Source of the DNA: an uncultured Paracoccaceae bacterium
GTDB lineage: Bacteria; Pseudomonadota; Alphaproteobacteria; Rhodobacterales; Rhodobacteraceae
Direction: 5' to 3'
Length of the DNA stretch: 64,000 bases
Assembly (NCBI GenBank): GCA_937146765.1
Contig: CAKZRP010000007.1
Span: forward strand, 1-64,000
Positions within the stretch are counted from its first letter, which is position 1, and the number at the start of each line of letters is the position of its first letter. Shown here piece by piece: positions 15,119 through 23,755 of this stretch. Made by a program: the position numbers and the translations under genes. Below the pieces are notes generated by a model. The model was given only the letters and a program-made list of their open reading frames with translations. It ran no database searches and had not been told where the DNA came from.

Positions 15119-16792
15119 TCAGCGCCGTGCGAATTGCGCCACCAGCTCGGGATCCTGCTCCAGACCGGTCAGCCAGCCGGTATCAAGCTGCGGCACCGAG
15201 GAGATCAGCAACCGCGAATAGGGATGCTGTGCCTCGCGGGACATGCGCGCGGCCGGCAGCGCCTCGACCACAGCGCCCTTGTACATCACCAGCACATCGT
15301 CGCAGATCGCCTCCACCGTCGACAGGTCATGGCTTATGAACATGTAGCTGAGGTTCAGCTCGCGTTGCAGTTCCTTCAGCAATTCGAGGATCGCCGCCGC
15401 CACCACCGTGTCGAGGGCGGAGGTTATCTCGTCGCACAGGATCAGCTCCGGGCTGGCCGCCAGCGCACGGGCAAGGTTCACCCGCTGCTTCTGGCCACCG
15501 GACAATTCGCCGGGCAGCCGGTGGCGCAGGCTGGCGGGCAGGTGCACCATGTCCAGCAGCTCGATCACCCGCGCCTCGCGTGCCTTGCCGCGCAGCCCCT
15601 CGTAAAAGGTCAGCGGTCGGGCAAGGATGCTGCCGATGGAGTGATTGGGATTAAGCGCGGTATCGGCGAGCTGGAACACGATCTGCAGCCGCCGCAGCTG
15701 CTCCTTGCTGCGGTTGCGCAGATCCGGGCGCAGTTCGGTGCCATCAAACAGCGCCGTCCCGCGATAGGGTGGCAGGATGCCCGCGATGGCCCGGGCCAGG
15801 GTCGACTTGCCCGAGCCGCTCTCGCCGATGACTCCGAGATTGCGGCCCCGTTCGAGTGTGAAACTCACGTTTTTCAGCACCTTGGCCCGGGGTTCACCCT
15901 TGCTTACATGGCCATAACCGGCGCAAAGGTCCTGGACTTTCAGGACCGGTTTCGGGCGCAGGATGCCCGCCGCTGCCTCGGCCGCGCTCAGCGGCTGATG
16001 CGGCACCGGCTCGAAGGCGGCCAGAAGATCGCGGGTATAGGGGTGTTGCGGCGCCTTGAGGATCTGTTCGGTGCCGCCCACTTCCTGCACCTCTCCGCCC
16101 CGGAGCACGATGATGCGGTCGGCGATCTGCGCCACCACCGCAAGGTCGTGGCTGACATAGACCCCGGAGATGCCGCCCTGCTGCATCACCGACTTGAAGG
16201 CCCGCAGCACCTCGATCTGGGTGGTGACGTCGAGCGCGGTGGTCGGTTCGTCAAAGATCACCAGCTTGGGATCGCCGATCAGCGCCATCGCCGCCGAGAG
16301 CCGCTGCAACTGGCCACCGGAGACCTGATGCGGATAGCGCGCGCCGATGACCTCCGGCTCGGGCAGCGCCAGCGCCCGGAACAGCTCCACCGCCTTGGCC
16401 TCCGCCTCGGCGCGCGGCATCAGCGCATGGATGGCGGAAATCTCGATCACCTGATCCATGATCCGCTTGGACGGGTTGAAGGCCGCCGCCGCCGACTGCG
16501 GCACATAGGAGACCTCGGTGCCGCGCAGCCGGGCGCGCTCGGCTTCGGTCATCGCGGTGATCTCGGATCGGTCGAGGCGGATCCGCCCACCCTCGATGCG
16601 GCAACCGCTGCGGGCATGGCCCATCAGCGACAGCGCGATGGTGGTCTTGCCCGATCCGCTCTCGCCAATCAGGGCAACGATCTCGCCCGGGGCGATCTCG
16701 AAACTGACGCCCTTGATGATCTCGACGTGGCGGCCGGCATCGGTGGTGGCCCCGATCACGAGGTTTTCGACGGTGACGAGGGGATCGGTCAT
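15119..16792 (-). CDS. Fused dipeptide/opine-type ABC transporter ATP-binding protein (DppD-DppF fusion)
   Basis: 557 aa with two complete ABC ATPase domains. The first (about 5-260) has Walker A GESGSGKTT, signature VSGGQLQ and Walker B VIFDEPT. The second (about 290-545) has GESGSGKST, LSGGQKQR and LILCDEIT. This tandem form replaces separate DppD and DppF proteins. It energises the import system of the two permeases and the family-5 binding protein upstream. The second ATG of ATGATG at 16792 was chosen; AGGAG lies 7 nt before it, and it overlaps the permease stop. The end at 15119 is followed by gene-free DNA. Substrates of this family include di- and oligopeptides, opines, nickel and sugars. 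Confidence 0.88.
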   Translation of the reverse strand: MTDPLVTVENLVIGATTDAGRHVEIIKGVSFEIAPGEIVALIGESGSGKTTIALSLMGHARSGCRIEGGRIRLDRSEITAMTEAERARLRGTEVSYVPQSAAAAFNPSKRIMDQVIEISAIHALMPRAEAEAKAVELFRALALPEPEVIGARYPHQVSGGQLQRLSAAMALIGDPKLVIFDEPTTALDVTTQIEVLRAFKSVMQQGGISGVYVSHDLAVVAQIADRIIVLRGGEVQEVGGTEQILKAPQHPYTRDLLAAFEPVPHQPLSAAEAAAGILRPKPVLKVQDLCAGYGHVSKGEPRAKVLKNVSFTLERGRNLGVIGESGSGKSTLARAIAGILPPYRGTALFDGTELRPDLRNRSKEQLRRLQIVFQLADTALNPNHSIGSILARPLTFYEGLRGKAREARVIELLDMVHLPASLRHRLPGELSGGQKQRVNLARALAASPELILCDEITSALDTVVAAAILELLKELQRELNLSYMFISHDLSTVEAICDDVLVMYKGAVVEALPAARMSREAQHPYSRLLISSVPQLDTGWLTGLEQDPELVAQFARR

Positions 16793-17673
16793 CATTCGCT
16801 CCTGTCGCGGATCTTGCTGGGCAGATTGTCGATGAACATGTTCACCGAGATGGTGAGGGAGGCGATGGCGATGGAGGGAAAGATCACCGCCGGCGCGCCG
16901 AGGCTGAGGCCTTCGATATTCTCGCGCACCAATGCGCCCCAATCGGCATTGGGCGGCTGCACCCCGAGGCCGAGGAAGGACAGGCCCGAAAGCACCAGCA
17001 CGATGAAGACGAAGCGCAGCCCGAGGTCCGCCAGCACCGGCCCGAGGATATTGGGCAGGATCTCGCGCAGGATCAGGTAGGGCGTGCTTTCGCCCCGGGC
17101 CCGGGCAACGGTGACGAAATCCATCGTGTTGACATTGACCGCGAGGGCCCGGGCGAACCGGTAGGAGCCGGGCATGTAGATCGCCGCCAGCGTCAGCACC
17201 AGCACCGGAATGGAGGAGCCCACCGCCGCCACCACCACCAGCCCGAAGAGGAGCGAGGGGATGCCGTTGAAGGCATCCAGAAGCCGCGACAGGATCATGT
17301 CGAACCAGCCGCCGGCCACCGCCGCCATCATGCCGAGGATCACCCCGAGGCTGCAGGCGAGCGTCACACCGGCCAGGGCGATGCCGACGGTGTAGCGTGC
17401 CCCCATCAGGATCCGTGACAGGATGTCCCGGCCAAGGTAATCGGTGCCCATCCAGAATTTCCCGGTCACGGGTCCGAAATAATCCCAGTCGACGATCTCA
17501 CCCGGCGGATAGGGAGCAAAGGCCGGCCCCACCAGGGCGACGAGCCCCCAGAACAGGATGATGACGAGGCCGATGCGCCCGACCCAGTTGAACCGCCAAC
17601 CCGGCCCCTTGGGGGCCGTGCGGTCGCGGGTGGTGCCCTTGGGTGTGGTGGAGGAAGGAGTATCAGCCATCAT
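16792..17673 (-). CDS. ABC transporter permease, DppC type
   Basis: 293-aa inner-membrane permease with an N-terminal cytoplasmic tail, a first membrane segment (IGLVIILFWGLVALVGPAF, about 35-53) and five further hydrophobic stretches, as in DppC/OppC. The coupling region EILPNILGP is the EAA-type loop contacting the ATPase. The start overlaps the dppB-like stop as TGATG. It is the second permease of the importer encoded at 15119-20321. Specificity lies with the binding protein. Confidence 0.88.
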   Translation of the reverse strand: MMADTPSSTTPKGTTRDRTAPKGPGWRFNWVGRIGLVIILFWGLVALVGPAFAPYPPGEIVDWDYFGPVTGKFWMGTDYLGRDILSRILMGARYTVGIALAGVTLACSLGVILGMMAAVAGGWFDMILSRLLDAFNGIPSLLFGLVVVAAVGSSIPVLVLTLAAIYMPGSYRFARALAVNVNTMDFVTVARARGESTPYLILREILPNILGPVLADLGLRFVFIVLVLSGLSFLGLGVQPPNADWGALVRENIEGLSLGAPAVIFPSIAIASLTISVNMFIDNLPSKIRDRSE

Positions 17674-18629
17674 CAACGCAGCCTCGGGTTGGAGAGAATT
17701 GCAATCAGATCCGCCAGGGTGATCAGCGACAGGTAGCTGACGCAAAAGATCATCGCGCAGGACTGGATCAGCGGCAGGTCTCGGGTGCTCACCGCATCCA
17801 CCATCAGCTTGGCGACGCCGGGATAGTTGAAGATCGTCTCGACGATGATGACACCGCCGACGAGGTAGCTCACCGAGAGCGCCACCGCATTGGCGATCGG
17901 CCCCAGTGCATTGGGCAGCGCGTGGATCAGCACCATGCGGCGGCGCGAGGCCCCCTTCAGCAGCGCCATTTCCACATAGGGCGTGTTCAGCGTCTCGATC
18001 ACCGCCGCGCGGGTCATCCGGATCATCTGGGCCGAGATCACGCAGGACAGGGTGATGACCGGCATCGCATAGGCCTTGAGCATGGCCCCGATCGAGCTGA
18101 CATCGGCCCCGTAGCTGAGGGCAGGCAGCCAGTCGAGCCAGACAGCAAAGATCAGTACCGCCAGCGTGGCCACCATGAACTCCGGCACCGAGATCACCGA
18201 GATGGTGAGCACCGAGACCATGCGATCAAACAGCGAACCGCGATACATCGCCGCCCCGATGCCCAGCGACAGCGCCACCGGCACCGACAGGAGCGTGGTC
18301 ACGCCTGCCAGCCGCAGCGAATTGCCAAGCCGTCCAGCGATCAGCTCCACCACCTCCATGTTGTTGACATAGGAGGTGCCGAGGTCGCCCTGCGCCAGCC
18401 CGACCAGCCAACCGACAAAGCGGCTGAGCGCTGGCTCGTCCAGGCCCATGGCGGCGCGTAGACCGGCCACCGCTTCGGGGGTCGCCGCCTGTCCCAGCAG
18501 GATCTCGGCGACATCGCCGGGCAGCAGTTCGGTGGCAAAGAAGACGGCAAAGGAGACGATGACCAGCGTCAGCAGCGCAATGCCGAGCCTTTGGACCACC
18601 AGAAACCAGGGCAGAAGCGATGGGGACAC
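17673..18629 (-). CDS. ABC transporter permease, DppB type
   Basis: About 318-aa permease with an N-terminal membrane segment (LGIALLTLVIVSFAVFFATEL) and the periplasmic loop and TM pattern of DppB/OppB; the EAA-type loop is HALPNALGP. Two GTG starts are possible. The one at 18629 has AGAGG about 8 nt upstream, whereas 18638 lies directly against the Shine-Dalgarno sequence, so 18629 is preferred. A stem-loop at 18659-18697 separates it from the binding-protein gene and may lower permease expression relative to the binding protein. Confidence 0.85.
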   Translation of the reverse strand: MSPSLLPWFLVVQRLGIALLTLVIVSFAVFFATELLPGDVAEILLGQAATPEAVAGLRAAMGLDEPALSRFVGWLVGLAQGDLGTSYVNNMEVVELIAGRLGNSLRLAGVTTLLSVPVALSLGIGAAMYRGSLFDRMVSVLTISVISVPEFMVATLAVLIFAVWLDWLPALSYGADVSSIGAMLKAYAMPVITLSCVISAQMIRMTRAAVIETLNTPYVEMALLKGASRRRMVLIHALPNALGPIANAVALSVSYLVGGVIIVETIFNYPGVAKLMVDAVSTRDLPLIQSCAMIFCVSYLSLITLADLIAILSNPRLR

Positions 18630-18658
18630 GAGGGGCACCTCTTTCGGCCGGGGGTGAA

Positions 18659-18697
18659 TTCGGGATCGGGACCCGCGCCGGTGACGCGGATCCCGAA
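18659..18697 (-). terminator. Stem-loop between binding-protein and permease genes
   Basis: TTCGGGATC at 18659-18667 is the reverse complement of GATCCCGAA at 18689-18697, with a GC-rich inner part. It sits in the 81-nt gap between the family-5 binding-protein stop and the dppB-like start. Such hairpins often stabilise the upstream message or terminate partially. Confidence 0.6.
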
Positions 18698-18710
18698 AGG
18701 TGGGCGCGGG

Positions 18711-20321
18711 TCAGGCGTTCAGCCAGACGTATTCCGCAAAAGCATAGCCCATCATGCCGCCGAGCGGGTTCGGTTTCAGGCCGCCCAGCTTGGCCGAGAA
18801 GGCATCCATGTTGGAAATATAGACCGGGATTGCGGTGCCGGCCTCATTGGCGACCATTTCCTGCATCTCCCAGTAGATGGCGGTGCGCCGTTCTTCGTCC
18901 AGGGCACCGCGCGCCTCCACCAGCAGGCTGTCGAATTTCTCCGACTTGTACTGGCTCTCGTTCCAGGGCGCGTCCGAGGAATAGAGCAGCGAGAACAGGA
19001 TGTCCGGTGTCGGGCGCGGGTTGATATTGCCGAAATGCACCGGCGCCTTCAGCCAATAGTTGGACCAGTAGCCATCCGAGGGCACCCGGTCGACCTTGAG
19101 GTTCATGCCAATCTCGCTGCCCGACTGCTGCAGGATGGTCGCCATGTCGACCGAGGCGGTCGCCGCATCCGAGGCCACCACCGGAATTTCCACCCCGAGC
19201 AGCCCGGCCTTGTCGAACAGCGACTTGGCGCGTTCGGGGTCAAAGTCGCGCGGCTTCACATTGGGATTGTGATAGCGGTTCGCGGGAGAGACCGGCTGGT
19301 CATTGGCAATCTCCGCAAAACCGCGGAAGGCGGATTTCTGGATCGCCTCGCGATTGAGCAGGTACTTCATCCCCTCGATGAACCCCTCGGCCTGACCCGG
19401 GTTCAGGTCCTTGCGGATATTGAGGTTGGTGTAGTTGCCGGAGGTGCTGACCAGGGTCGCGACGCTGTCATTGCCGTCCAGCAGCCGCGAGGAGCGCGGG
19501 TTCACCGAGGCGGCGTATTGGATATCGCCCGAAAGCAGCGCGTTGACGCGGGCATTGTTGTCGGGGATGCCAAAGAACTCGAAACTGTCGAGATAGGCAC
19601 CCTGCCCCTTGAAGTAATTGGGGTTCTTCACCGCGATGGAGCGCACGCCCGGCTCGAAGGCCTCGCAGATGAAGGCGCCGGTGCCATTGGCGGTGGAGAA
19701 ATCGCTGGTGCCATCGGCGAGGATCATGAAGTGATGCAGCGCCAGGATGGTCGGCAGGTCGGCATTGGGCGCCGCCAGCACGATCTTCACTGTCAGATCG
19801 TCGACCTTGGAGATCTCGGTCATCTGCTTGGCGATGGAGTTCACCTTGGAGCCCACCGCCTCGTCGAGATGCCGCTTCAGCGAGAAGACCACATCTTCCG
19901 CCGCCAGCGTCTTGCCATCGTGGAAGGTGACGCCGGATTTCAGTTTCACCTCCCAGGTCTGGGCATCGTCGGAGCTGACGCTCTCGGCAAGTTCCATCTG
20001 CACCTGACCGGCCTCGTCGAGGAAGGTCAGCCGGTTGTAGAAGGCGCAGCAACGCACGTAGTCGGTGGACAGCGAGGCCTTGGCCGGATCCAGCGTATCG
20101 GCGGTGGAGGAAGACCAGCCGGCCGCCTTCAGCGTGCCGCCGGTGACCGGGGTGGAGGCCACCGCCGCATCGGCCCGCAAGAGCAGGCTGCCGCCGACCG
20201 AGGCAGCGATGCCCGAGGACATCAGCATCTTCAGCAGATCCCGGCGCGAGGCCCCGCGGCGGATCATCTGTTCGACCATCGCATCATCGCGGAGGGTCCA
20301 ATTGGTGGGGGTCTTGGTCAT
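18711..20321 (-). CDS. ABC transporter substrate-binding protein, SBP family 5, Tat-exported
   Basis: 536-aa periplasmic binding protein of the DppA/OppA family. The N terminus is long and carries a twin-arginine motif, SRRDLLK, at about residues 26-32, followed by a hydrophobic run and a signal cleavage region near 50 (ADAAVAS). Export is therefore probably folded, through Tat. The mature region contains the family features AESVSSDDAQTWEVKLKSGV and GTGAFICEAFEPG. It defines the specificity of the Dpp-like importer. Peptide, opine or acyl-amino-acid substrates fit the catabolic neighbours. GGGAAG lies 6 nt before the ATG. Confidence 0.88.
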   Translation of the reverse strand: MTKTPTNWTLRDDAMVEQMIRRGASRRDLLKMLMSSGIAASVGGSLLLRADAAVASTPVTGGTLKAAGWSSSTADTLDPAKASLSTDYVRCCAFYNRLTFLDEAGQVQMELAESVSSDDAQTWEVKLKSGVTFHDGKTLAAEDVVFSLKRHLDEAVGSKVNSIAKQMTEISKVDDLTVKIVLAAPNADLPTILALHHFMILADGTSDFSTANGTGAFICEAFEPGVRSIAVKNPNYFKGQGAYLDSFEFFGIPDNNARVNALLSGDIQYAASVNPRSSRLLDGNDSVATLVSTSGNYTNLNIRKDLNPGQAEGFIEGMKYLLNREAIQKSAFRGFAEIANDQPVSPANRYHNPNVKPRDFDPERAKSLFDKAGLLGVEIPVVASDAATASVDMATILQQSGSEIGMNLKVDRVPSDGYWSNYWLKAPVHFGNINPRPTPDILFSLLYSSDAPWNESQYKSEKFDSLLVEARGALDEERRTAIYWEMQEMVANEAGTAIPVYISNMDAFSAKLGGLKPNPLGGMMGYAFAEYVWLNA

Positions 20322-20399
20322 GTGGTGCTTCCCTGTTGTGGTGGGGTGGACAGGTCCGGACGGTCTTGCTGCCGTCTCGGACCGGGTGAGAGAGGGGTG

Positions 20400-20426
20400 C
20401 GGGGCGCCGGTCTGGATCGCGCCCCG
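20400..20426 (-). terminator. Stem-loop after the HAD hydrolase gene
   Basis: CGGGGCGC at 20400-20407 pairs with GCGCCCCG at 20419-20426 around an 11-nt loop, immediately after the stop of the minus-strand HAD gene. No clear T-run. Confidence 0.5.
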
Positions 20427-20429
20427 GTG

Positions 20430-21167
20430 TCAGGTCTCGACGGCAAAGGCAGCGTCAGCGGCCTCCGCCAGCTCGATCAGCGCGTGGTAGTGATAGTCGG
20501 GCTCGGTAAAGCTCTCCGGCTCGATGGTGCCGCCATAGCCCTTCTGGGCATGGCGCCGCTGGATCCAGGCATTGGTCATCCCCAGCGCCCGCGAGATGCC
20601 GATGTCGTGATACTGGCTCTGGGCGGTGTGCAGGATATCGCCCTTGCTGCCACCATCGGTGGCCACATGGGCAAAGACCTGCTCGAAATAGCGCGGGTCG
20701 GGTTTCTCGCAGCCGGTGTCATCCGTGGTGAACCCGGCCCAGAAGGGGTGACCCAGCTTCTCGGCGTATTTTTCGAACGCCCAGCGGCGCGCATTGGTCA
20801 TCGCGATCAGCTTGTAGCGCGCCTTCAGCCGGGCCATCGCCGCAACACTGTCGGCAAAGGGCTCCGCCTCGCCCACGGTGTCGATCATCAGCTGGCGATA
20901 GTCTTCGGTGTCCGGCAGGCCAAAGGCGGCGGCAATGCGGCTGTAGCAGCGGCCGAGGTCGTCGGGAAACAGGCCCGCGCCGGGCTCGTACCGGGCGTCG
21001 CGATAGACCGCGAGCGCGGCCTCGCCATCCACGTCGATCCCCTCGGCGGCTGCAATCTTCGCCAACCCGGCCTTGATGGCGCCCTCAAAGTCGATCAGCG
21101 TGCCGACCACGTCAAAGGTGACATAGCTGAAGGCGGTCAATGGTCTTGTGGCGGTGGTGGTTGCCAT
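20430..21167 (-). CDS. HAD-superfamily hydrolase, haloacid dehalogenase type II-like
   Basis: 245-aa HAD protein. Motif I is TFDVVGTLIDF with the nucleophile Asp near residue 19; motif II is the AMTNARRW Thr; motif III the Lys in CEKPDP; and motif IV lies further on, with SQYHDIGISRALG. An alpha-helical cap follows motif I, as in L-2-haloacid dehalogenases and some phosphatases. Halogenated substrates are not implied: many family members are phosphatases of unknown target. It stands between the 2-hydroxyacid dehydrogenase (280 nt upstream) and the binding-protein gene. A second HAD of the same type lies at 26437-27102, next to a FAD oxidase. Confidence 0.82.
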   Translation of the reverse strand: MATTTATRPLTAFSYVTFDVVGTLIDFEGAIKAGLAKIAAAEGIDVDGEAALAVYRDARYEPGAGLFPDDLGRCYSRIAAAFGLPDTEDYRQLMIDTVGEAEPFADSVAAMARLKARYKLIAMTNARRWAFEKYAEKLGHPFWAGFTTDDTGCEKPDPRYFEQVFAHVATDGGSKGDILHTAQSQYHDIGISRALGMTNAWIQRRHAQKGYGGTIEPESFTEPDYHYHALIELAEAADAAFAVET

Positions 21168-21447
21168 CCCGGCAGTCCTTTCTGCAACGTAGCCTTGCCC
21201 GGTGCCGCCGTTCTGCGCCGGAGTGCGTCCAGCATTTTCTGCGGTCCTGATCGCGGCCCCTGTTCCGATGACCCGGCGTCAAGTGCGCCGGGGTCGGATC
21301 CCTGTTTCCTTGGGCTTTGTCTCTTCAGCTTCCCCCGAATTCCGGCATCGGAATCTCCGAATGCGGGCGGGGGCGCGGCATTTTTTTCTGTATTGCCGGA
21401 GCCGACGGCATTTCTCTTTACCGGCTCCGGGCGGGGTCCTGTGCGGC
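21168..21447. other. Gene-free stretch with three hairpins
   Basis: 280 nt between the HAD gene start and the 2-hydroxyacid dehydrogenase stop. It holds hairpins CCCGGCG/CGCCGGG (21272-21292), ATTCCG/CGGAAT (21339-21354) and CCGGAGCCG/CGGCTCCGG (21396-21430). The last two could end the upstream operon, but no T-run follows on the minus strand. The promoter of the HAD gene should be here; I could not place it. Confidence 0.45.
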
Positions 21448-22359
21448 TCAGTAGCCGCGCGCCTGTTCCACCAGCCCCGGCAGCGGCTGCCCGGCCCGCC
21501 CGGCCCGGATCACCGCCAGCGCGTGCTGAGCACCTTCCTCGGCATCGGTCTGGCCACCCACATGCGGGGTGACGATGACCCGCGGATCGGTCCAGGCCCA
21601 ATGGTCCTGCGGCAGCGGTTCGGGATCGGTGACATCGAGCATGGCAGAGACCAGTCGCCCGCTGTCGAGCGCCGCCCGCAGCGCCCCCATGTCGAGCTGT
21701 GCCCCCCGCCCCGCCTGCACCAGACGCGCGCCCATCGGCAATTGCGCCAGGAACGCGGCATCAAGCAGGCCACGGGTTTCGGGTGTCAGCGGCAGCAGGC
21801 AGATCAGCACGTCGCTGCGGGCTAGGAACTCCGGCAATTGTGCCGCACCATAGACCTCGACCCCTTCGACGGGGCGGCCCGAGCGGCTCCAGCCGGCGAC
21901 CGGGTAGCCAAGTGCCAAAAGCGCCGCCGCCGCCATCTGGCCGATCCGGCCCAGACCGAGGATCCCGATGCGCAGCTTTGCGGCCGGAACGATGGGCTGT
22001 GCGCGCCAGTCGCCGCGCGCCGCCTGCGCCAGATAGGTAGGCATGTCCCGGCTCAGCATCAGGACCGCCATCACCACCCAATTGCGCACCATCGTGTCGA
22101 CGCTGGCGGCAAGGGTGCGCGACAGGCGCACGCCCTCAGGCAGCCGCGGCATCTGGTCAACCCCGGCACCGATCGAAATCAGCACCTCGAGGTTGGGATA
22201 GGCCGAGAGGTCCACGGGCGGAACCCAGGTGGCGATATGGGTCACCGCAGCCGGATCGCGGACCTCCTCGATGCCGAGGAAGATCTCCTCCCCCGCCGCC
22301 GCGAAGACCCGCTTCCAGACCTCGCCGCGCTCGGGATAGGAGAGGAACAGCAGCGCCAT
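21448..22359 (-). CDS. D-isomer-specific 2-hydroxyacid dehydrogenase (GhrA-like)
   Basis: 303-aa NAD(P)-dependent dehydrogenase. The Rossmann motif GILGLGRIGQ lies near residue 140. Family active-site elements are Arg in VQAGRGAQLD near 225, Glu in DVTDPEPLP near 255 and His in VTPHVGGQ near 273. This short form resembles GhrA glyoxylate/hydroxypyruvate reductases. The start at 22359 overlaps the aminotransferase stop (TGATG), so the two are translationally coupled. It may reduce the 2-oxo acid or glyoxylate generated by the aminotransferase. It ends the operon GNAT, aminotransferase, dehydrogenase. Confidence 0.85.
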   Translation of the reverse strand: MALLFLSYPERGEVWKRVFAAAGEEIFLGIEEVRDPAAVTHIATWVPPVDLSAYPNLEVLISIGAGVDQMPRLPEGVRLSRTLAASVDTMVRNWVVMAVLMLSRDMPTYLAQAARGDWRAQPIVPAAKLRIGILGLGRIGQMAAAALLALGYPVAGWSRSGRPVEGVEVYGAAQLPEFLARSDVLICLLPLTPETRGLLDAAFLAQLPMGARLVQAGRGAQLDMGALRAALDSGRLVSAMLDVTDPEPLPQDHWAWTDPRVIVTPHVGGQTDAEEGAQHALAVIRAGRAGQPLPGLVEQARGY

Positions 22360-23744
22360 CAGGCGAGGACCGCGCGGATCTCGGGATCTTCCAGCGTCAG
22401 ATCCAGCACCGCGAGGGTCCGAGCAACGATGGCGTCGATCTCCGCCTCGGTGCAGCACAGCGGCGGCGCATAGCCAAAGATGCCCTGGGCAAAGCTGCGC
22501 AGGATCAGCCCCTGCTCCCAGGCGCGGTCAAAGAGCCGCGTCGCCGGTTGCAGGCTGGCGGGCAGCGGCGTCTTCTTGTCCTTGTCGGTGACCAGTTCCA
22601 CCGCCGCCAACATGCCGCGTCCACGCACATCGCCGACCAGCGGATGATCGGCGAGGCTCTGCAGGCCAGCCTGCAGCCGCGCCCCCAAGCGGATGCCATT
22701 CTCCAGCAATCCGCCCTCGTAGAGCCGCAGCACCTCCAGCGCCACCGCCGCCGAGACCGGATGGGCGGAATAGGTGAAACCATGGCCCACTGCCTTGGCC
22801 CCTGCCCCCTCGGCGATGGTCTCATAGACATGATCGCGCATGAAGACCGCCCCCATCGGCACATAGCCGGAGGTGAGCCCCTTGGCGGTGGTCATCAGGT
22901 CGGGCACGATGCCCTCTTCGGCGCAGGCGAACAGCGGGCCGGTGCGGCCAAAGCCGGTGATCACCTCATCGGCGACAAACAGGATGTCCAGCGCCGCGCA
23001 GGCCTCGCGCATCGCCTTGATCCAGCCCCTGGGCGGCACCAGCACCCCGCCGGAACCCTGGATCGGCTCCACGTAGAAGGCGGCGACCCGGTCCTCGCCC
23101 AGGGCGGCAACCTTGGCTTTCAGCTCCGCCACCGAGGCCGCGATGATCTCCTCATCGCTGCTCAGCGGATTGCGGTAGACGTAGTGCGAGGAGATCTTGT
23201 GCTGCCACTGGTAGGGCACGCCAAAACCGTCGTGAAAGCCCGGCAACGCGGTCAGACCGGCGCCCATGGTGGTGGAGCCGTGATAGCCCTGTTCGACCGA
23301 GATGAACTGGTCGCGCTGCGGCTGACCCCTGGCGTGCCAGTAGTAGCGGATGAAGCGGATCGTGCTGTCCACCGCATCCGAACCGCCAAGGCTGAAGTAG
23401 ATATGGTTGAGATCGCCGGGGCTGCGCTCTGCCAGCTCTGCCGCCAGACGGATCGGCGCCTCGGAGCCGAGGTCGAAATAGCCGGTGGCATAGGGCAGGT
23501 TGCGCATCTGCTCGGCGGCGGCGGCGACGATGCTTTCATGGCCATAGCCGGCATTGACGCACCAGAGGCCGGCAAACCCGTCGAGCAGCTCGCGCCCCTC
23601 GGCATCGGTCACCGTGGCGCCGGAAGCCGAACGCAGCAGCCGGACGCCGCGGGCCTCGTGGCCCCGGAAGGAGGAAACCGGGTGGATCAGGTGCTGGCGA
23701 TCCAGCTCGACAAGGGAATTGGCCGGGGAATTGGTCCGCATCAT
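22359..23744 (-). CDS. Class III pyridoxal-phosphate aminotransferase (omega-amino acid/diamine type)
   Basis: 461-aa fold-type I class III aminotransferase. The PLP-binding features are Asp259 in VADEVITGFGRTG and the Schiff-base Lys288 in TTAKGLTSGY; EQGYHGST near 151-158 is the substrate loop. The subgroup resembles omega-amino-acid:pyruvate and putrescine/GABA aminotransferases. The start is one of two adjacent ATGs (23744 or 23741) with GGAG just upstream. It follows the GNAT gene by 11 nt and overlaps the 2-hydroxyacid dehydrogenase. It probably removes the terminal amino group from an omega-amino acid such as GABA, giving a semialdehyde for the GabD-like enzyme at 166-1638. That link is inference. 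Confidence 0.87.
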   Translation of the reverse strand: MMRTNSPANSLVELDRQHLIHPVSSFRGHEARGVRLLRSASGATVTDAEGRELLDGFAGLWCVNAGYGHESIVAAAAEQMRNLPYATGYFDLGSEAPIRLAAELAERSPGDLNHIYFSLGGSDAVDSTIRFIRYYWHARGQPQRDQFISVEQGYHGSTTMGAGLTALPGFHDGFGVPYQWQHKISSHYVYRNPLSSDEEIIAASVAELKAKVAALGEDRVAAFYVEPIQGSGGVLVPPRGWIKAMREACAALDILFVADEVITGFGRTGPLFACAEEGIVPDLMTTAKGLTSGYVPMGAVFMRDHVYETIAEGAGAKAVGHGFTYSAHPVSAAVALEVLRLYEGGLLENGIRLGARLQAGLQSLADHPLVGDVRGRGMLAAVELVTDKDKKTPLPASLQPATRLFDRAWEQGLILRSFAQGIFGYAPPLCCTEAEIDAIVARTLAVLDLTLEDPEIRAVLA

Positions 23745-23755
23745 ACGCTCCGCGA

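Noticed and set aside
15026..17080. 684-codon plus-strand open frame opposite the ABC ATPase gene
   Set aside because: Antisense to a protein with two full ABC domains; composition typical of a shadow frame.
20430..21167. True 2-haloacid dehalogenase for halogenated acids
   Set aside because: The family name is historic; no haloacid permease or halide-linked gene is nearby, so only a HAD hydrolase is called.
18591..21572. 993-codon plus-strand open frame opposite the binding-protein and HAD genes
   Set aside because: Shadow of minus-strand coding with wobble-position GC bias; no family motif and no ribosome-binding site.
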